Made by a program: the position numbers and the translations under genes. The notes beneath the pieces were generated by a model, which saw only the letters and a program-made list of their open reading frames with translations, ran no database searches and was not told the DNA's origin. A stretch of 64,000 bases of DNA from Escherichia coli DSM 30083 = JCM 1649 = ATCC 11775 (lineage in GTDB: Bacteria > Pseudomonadota > Gammaproteobacteria > Enterobacterales > Enterobacteriaceae): contig NZ_CP033092.2 in NCBI RefSeq assembly GCF_003697165.2, forward strand, positions 1,736,001-1,800,000. The letters are read 5' to 3'. Shown here one piece after another: positions 61,750 to 64,000 of the stretch (positions are counted from its first letter, which is position 1; every line of letters starts with the position of its first letter).

Positions 61750-63463
61750 ATTTCACTTCCTGCCAGTTTTTCCGCTTACTGGTTTTACCAATCCCCGGAT
61801 TCATACTGTTGGTCGGATCGTTCTCGCGATAAAACTTCTGCAACGTTTCCGGTGCTTTATACAAATGACCGACGTTATGCTCGGCAGGGTATTGCGCGCC
61901 GCGCTGCTGTAGCAGTTCCAGCATCTGTTCTTTCAACACATGCACATCCACGCCTTTTTTCACGATGTAATCCTGATGGAAGACATAGCACATAAAATGG
62001 CCATAATAGAGCTTGTGCACCAGCTGGCTGTCGATCTCCGGCGGTAAATGCTCATACCATTCGGTGTCGTTACGCCGCAGAGCGATATCCAGCGCCAGAA
62101 TGTCTTCGACTTCATCGGAATGCACAGCCTGATAACGAATTGCTGCGCCCGCAGCGGCGAAACGGTGTAAAAACGCTTTGCTGCCTTCCTCCGGCGTACA
62201 GACAAAGAAATCGCCCTCGGCCTGTTTGAAATAATCCACTAGCCACGATTTTGCTTCACCGACGCCATCGCCCGCCATTTTTAACAGCAGATGATGCTCG
62301 TATTTATCGCGCCAGTTTTTCATGCGCGGCGGTAAATGGCTGGGGAACAGGTGACCGAATTTTTGCATTGCACGGTCGGTAAAATGCGGACGGAAGAATT
62401 TCACTTTCTCCAGCATCGCATCGGTGCGTCCCTTGAGATTAAAGAAGAACGGCATCTTGTCGGTGCCTAACTTATCAATCATCAGGAAGGTGTCTTTGCC
62501 GTATTTTTCCGCAATATCGTAGATATCCCGGTGCATATATTCCCCGGCAACCGGCAGATTTTCGAAATTAGCCAGAATATGACGGCGGATTTCGGTCAGC
62601 ACTTCCGGCTGGTTGGTGCCGATATAAAACACCTGCTGATTTTTTTCCGCTTCGAAGGTATCAAGACGTACTGCAAAGACGGCCAGCTTCCCTGCGCAAC
62701 CAGAAGATTCAAATAACCGATCCGGATCAGCGTTATAACGTGCGGGCGTGTCGGCTTCAATATCACGAACGCGGTGGACATAGTCATAATCGTGGGCGTG
62801 ACGACCATCGTGGCGCACATCGTCATCTTTGATGCGATCGTCATCCAGCTTGCTAAGGATCTGCTCCGGCGTTTCGCCCAGATCAATCCCCAGATGGTTC
62901 ACCAGCGTCAGTTTGCCATCTTCATTTATACGCGCGAATAATGACATTTCGGTATACGCCGGGCCACGTTGCACCAGCGAGCCGCCCGAGTTGTTACAAA
63001 TACCGCCGATGACCGATGCGCCTATACACGATGATCCAATCACTGAGTGCGGTTCGCGTCCCAGCGGTTTGAGGGCTTTTTCCAGTGAATAGAGCGTGGT
63101 GCCCGGATAGGCCAGCACTTGTTCGCCCTTGCCGAGAACGTGCAGCTTGTCGAGACGCAGGGTGCTGATGATCACGATATCGCGATCATAATCGTTACCG
63201 TTTGGCGTCGATCCTTCGGTCAGGCCTGTATTGGCAGCCTGCATCAGAATAATTTTGTCAGCGGTGACGCAGGCTTTCAGCACCCGCCACAATTCCAGTA
63301 GTGAGCCAGGGAAAACGACAGCCAGCGCGTCGCCCTGACCAGAACGGAAGCCCTTGCGATAGCGGGCCGTTTTGGCGGGATCGGTGAGCAGGTGTGAATG
63401 ACCGACCAGACGGGCAAGTTCATTCAAAAAGGCTTTATTATCAGTTGTTGTCATGGAAGACAT
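61748..63463 (-). CDS. dld: Quinone-dependent D-lactate dehydrogenase Dld
   Basis: 571 residues from ATG 63463 (MSSMTTTDNKAFLNELARLV), with AAGGAGTGG before it; an 11-codon upstream extension is rejected. FAD PCMH domain: LMQAANTGLTEGSTPNGNDYD near 73, GSSCIGASVIGGICNNSGGSL near 139. A membrane-binding domain and C-terminal cap follow (ending MNPGIGKTSKRKNW). It is a peripheral inner-membrane flavoenzyme oxidising D-lactate to pyruvate and feeding ubiquinone. It is divergent from bglX. Confidence 0.97.
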   Translation of the reverse strand: MSSMTTTDNKAFLNELARLVGHSHLLTDPAKTARYRKGFRSGQGDALAVVFPGSLLELWRVLKACVTADKIILMQAANTGLTEGSTPNGNDYDRDIVIISTLRLDKLHVLGKGEQVLAYPGTTLYSLEKALKPLGREPHSVIGSSCIGASVIGGICNNSGGSLVQRGPAYTEMSLFARINEDGKLTLVNHLGIDLGETPEQILSKLDDDRIKDDDVRHDGRHAHDYDYVHRVRDIEADTPARYNADPDRLFESSGCAGKLAVFAVRLDTFEAEKNQQVFYIGTNQPEVLTEIRRHILANFENLPVAGEYMHRDIYDIAEKYGKDTFLMIDKLGTDKMPFFFNLKGRTDAMLEKVKFFRPHFTDRAMQKFGHLFPSHLPPRMKNWRDKYEHHLLLKMAGDGVGEAKSWLVDYFKQAEGDFFVCTPEEGSKAFLHRFAAAGAAIRYQAVHSDEVEDILALDIALRRNDTEWYEHLPPEIDSQLVHKLYYGHFMCYVFHQDYIVKKGVDVHVLKEQMLELLQQRGAQYPAEHNVGHLYKAPETLQKFYRENDPTNSMNPGIGKTSKRKNWQEVK

Positions 63464-63658
63464 TTTCCACTCCTTGTGGTGGCGAAAAAATATCACAAAC
63501 TAGAATAGCGCCTTGTATGACAATTCAGCGAGTGAATATTTTGAAAATTCAGACAATAAACTGAGCATTCTTTTTCTCTCTCCATCATGCTTATGGCAAA
63601 CTACGGTTTTTGCACCATTTTCGCTGCCACGTCGGGCAACAAAGGAAGAAAAATCCAT

Positions 63659-64000
63659 ATGAAATGGCTATGTTCAGTAGGAATCGCGGTGAGTCTGGCC
63701 CTGCAGCCAGCACTGGCGGATGATTTATTCGGCAACCATCCATTAACGCCCGAAGCGCGGGATGCGTTCGTCACCGAACTGCTTAAGAAAATGACAGTTG
63801 ACGAGAAAATTGGTCAGCTGCGCTTAATCAGCGTCGGCCCGGATAACCCGAAAGAGGCGATCCGCGAGATGATCAAAGACGGTCAGGTTGGGGCGATTTT
63901 CAACACTGTAACCCGTCAGGATATCCGCGCCATGCAGGATCAGGTGATGGAATTAAGCCGCCTGAAAATTCCTCTTTTCTTTGCTTACGACGTGCTGCAC
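63659..64000 (+). CDS. bglX: Periplasmic beta-glucosidase BglX (5' part; cut by window end)
   Basis: ATG 63659 follows AAAGGAAGAAAAATCC. The 114 visible codons start with a signal peptide (MKWLCSVGIAVSLALQPALA, cleaved before DDLFGNH) and enter a glycoside hydrolase family 3 domain (KKMTVDEKIGQLRLISVG, then RLKIPLFFAYDVLH at the window edge). It hydrolyses beta-glucosides in the periplasm. The remainder (family length about 765 residues) is outside the window. Confidence 0.95.
   Translation, partial: MKWLCSVGIAVSLALQPALADDLFGNHPLTPEARDAFVTELLKKMTVDEKIGQLRLISVGPDNPKEAIREMIKDGQVGAIFNTVTRQDIRAMQDQVMELSRLKIPLFFAYDVLH

Overview
The window is chromosomal DNA from Escherichia coli or a very close relative such as Shigella. 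Nearly every protein is one I recognise from the E. coli K-12 region between yejO and bglX, in the same order and reading in the opposite direction to the K-12 map. This assignment comes from memory of the protein families and gene order, not from a database search. I see no prophage, insertion sequence, CRISPR array or foreign-looking island. The sequence is ordinary core chromosome with three broken genes and several non-coding structures of interest.

Layout. 1-8.2 kb: the truncated 3' end of autotransporter yejO, tRNA-Pro(GGG), yejM and yejL (envelope/LPS control), yejK, rplY (ribosomal protein L25), radD, rsuA and bcr. 8.5-14.5 kb: yejG and the yejABEF peptide/microcin C importer, in which yejA carries an in-frame amber codon. 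14.5-21.8 kb: pdeN, mepS, lpxT, yeiR, yeiQ, yeiP and yeiW. 21.8-27.1 kb: setB and the fructose PTS operon fruBKA with two Cra operators. 27.1-34.8 kb: a nucleoside/pseudouridine salvage block (psuK-psuG-psuT, yeiL, rihB, a nupX deletion remnant, yeiI) followed by nfo. 34.9-40.9 kb: yeiH/yeiE, lysP and cirA, the last under a Fur box. 40.9-48.9 kb: yeiG, folE, yeiB, galS and the mglBAC galactose importer. 49-55 kb: pyrimidine catabolism and salvage (preTA, cdd) with yeiS, sanA and yohKJ. 55-64 kb: dusC, a structured non-coding element, the 27-residue yohP, an intact mdtQ, yohF, yohD, yohC, pbpG, dld and the start of bglX.

Functional links. Several neighbours form nucleoside and pyrimidine salvage modules: PsuK/PsuG/PsuT, RihB/NupX/YeiI, PreT/PreA and Cdd. 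In the second module the transporter has been lost: nupX is reduced to its two ends, 113 bp in total. YeiL is a Crp/Fnr-type regulator divergent from rihB. A 16-bp palindrome with Crp/Fnr half-site spacing lies between the two genes and is a plausible operator.

The points I rate highest are: (1) a roughly 250-bp GC-rich run of six hairpins between dusC and yohP, a candidate structured RNA; (2) a near-perfect intrinsic terminator ending 12 nt before the dusC start, preceded by another hairpin, suggesting an attenuated leader or a small RNA; (3) the nupX deletion; (4) the yejA nonsense codon; (5) an apparent in-frame deletion of most of the yejO beta-barrel; (6) the candidate YeiL operator; and (7) a hairpin that would sequester the nfo ribosome-binding site. 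I found no clearly new multi-gene system.
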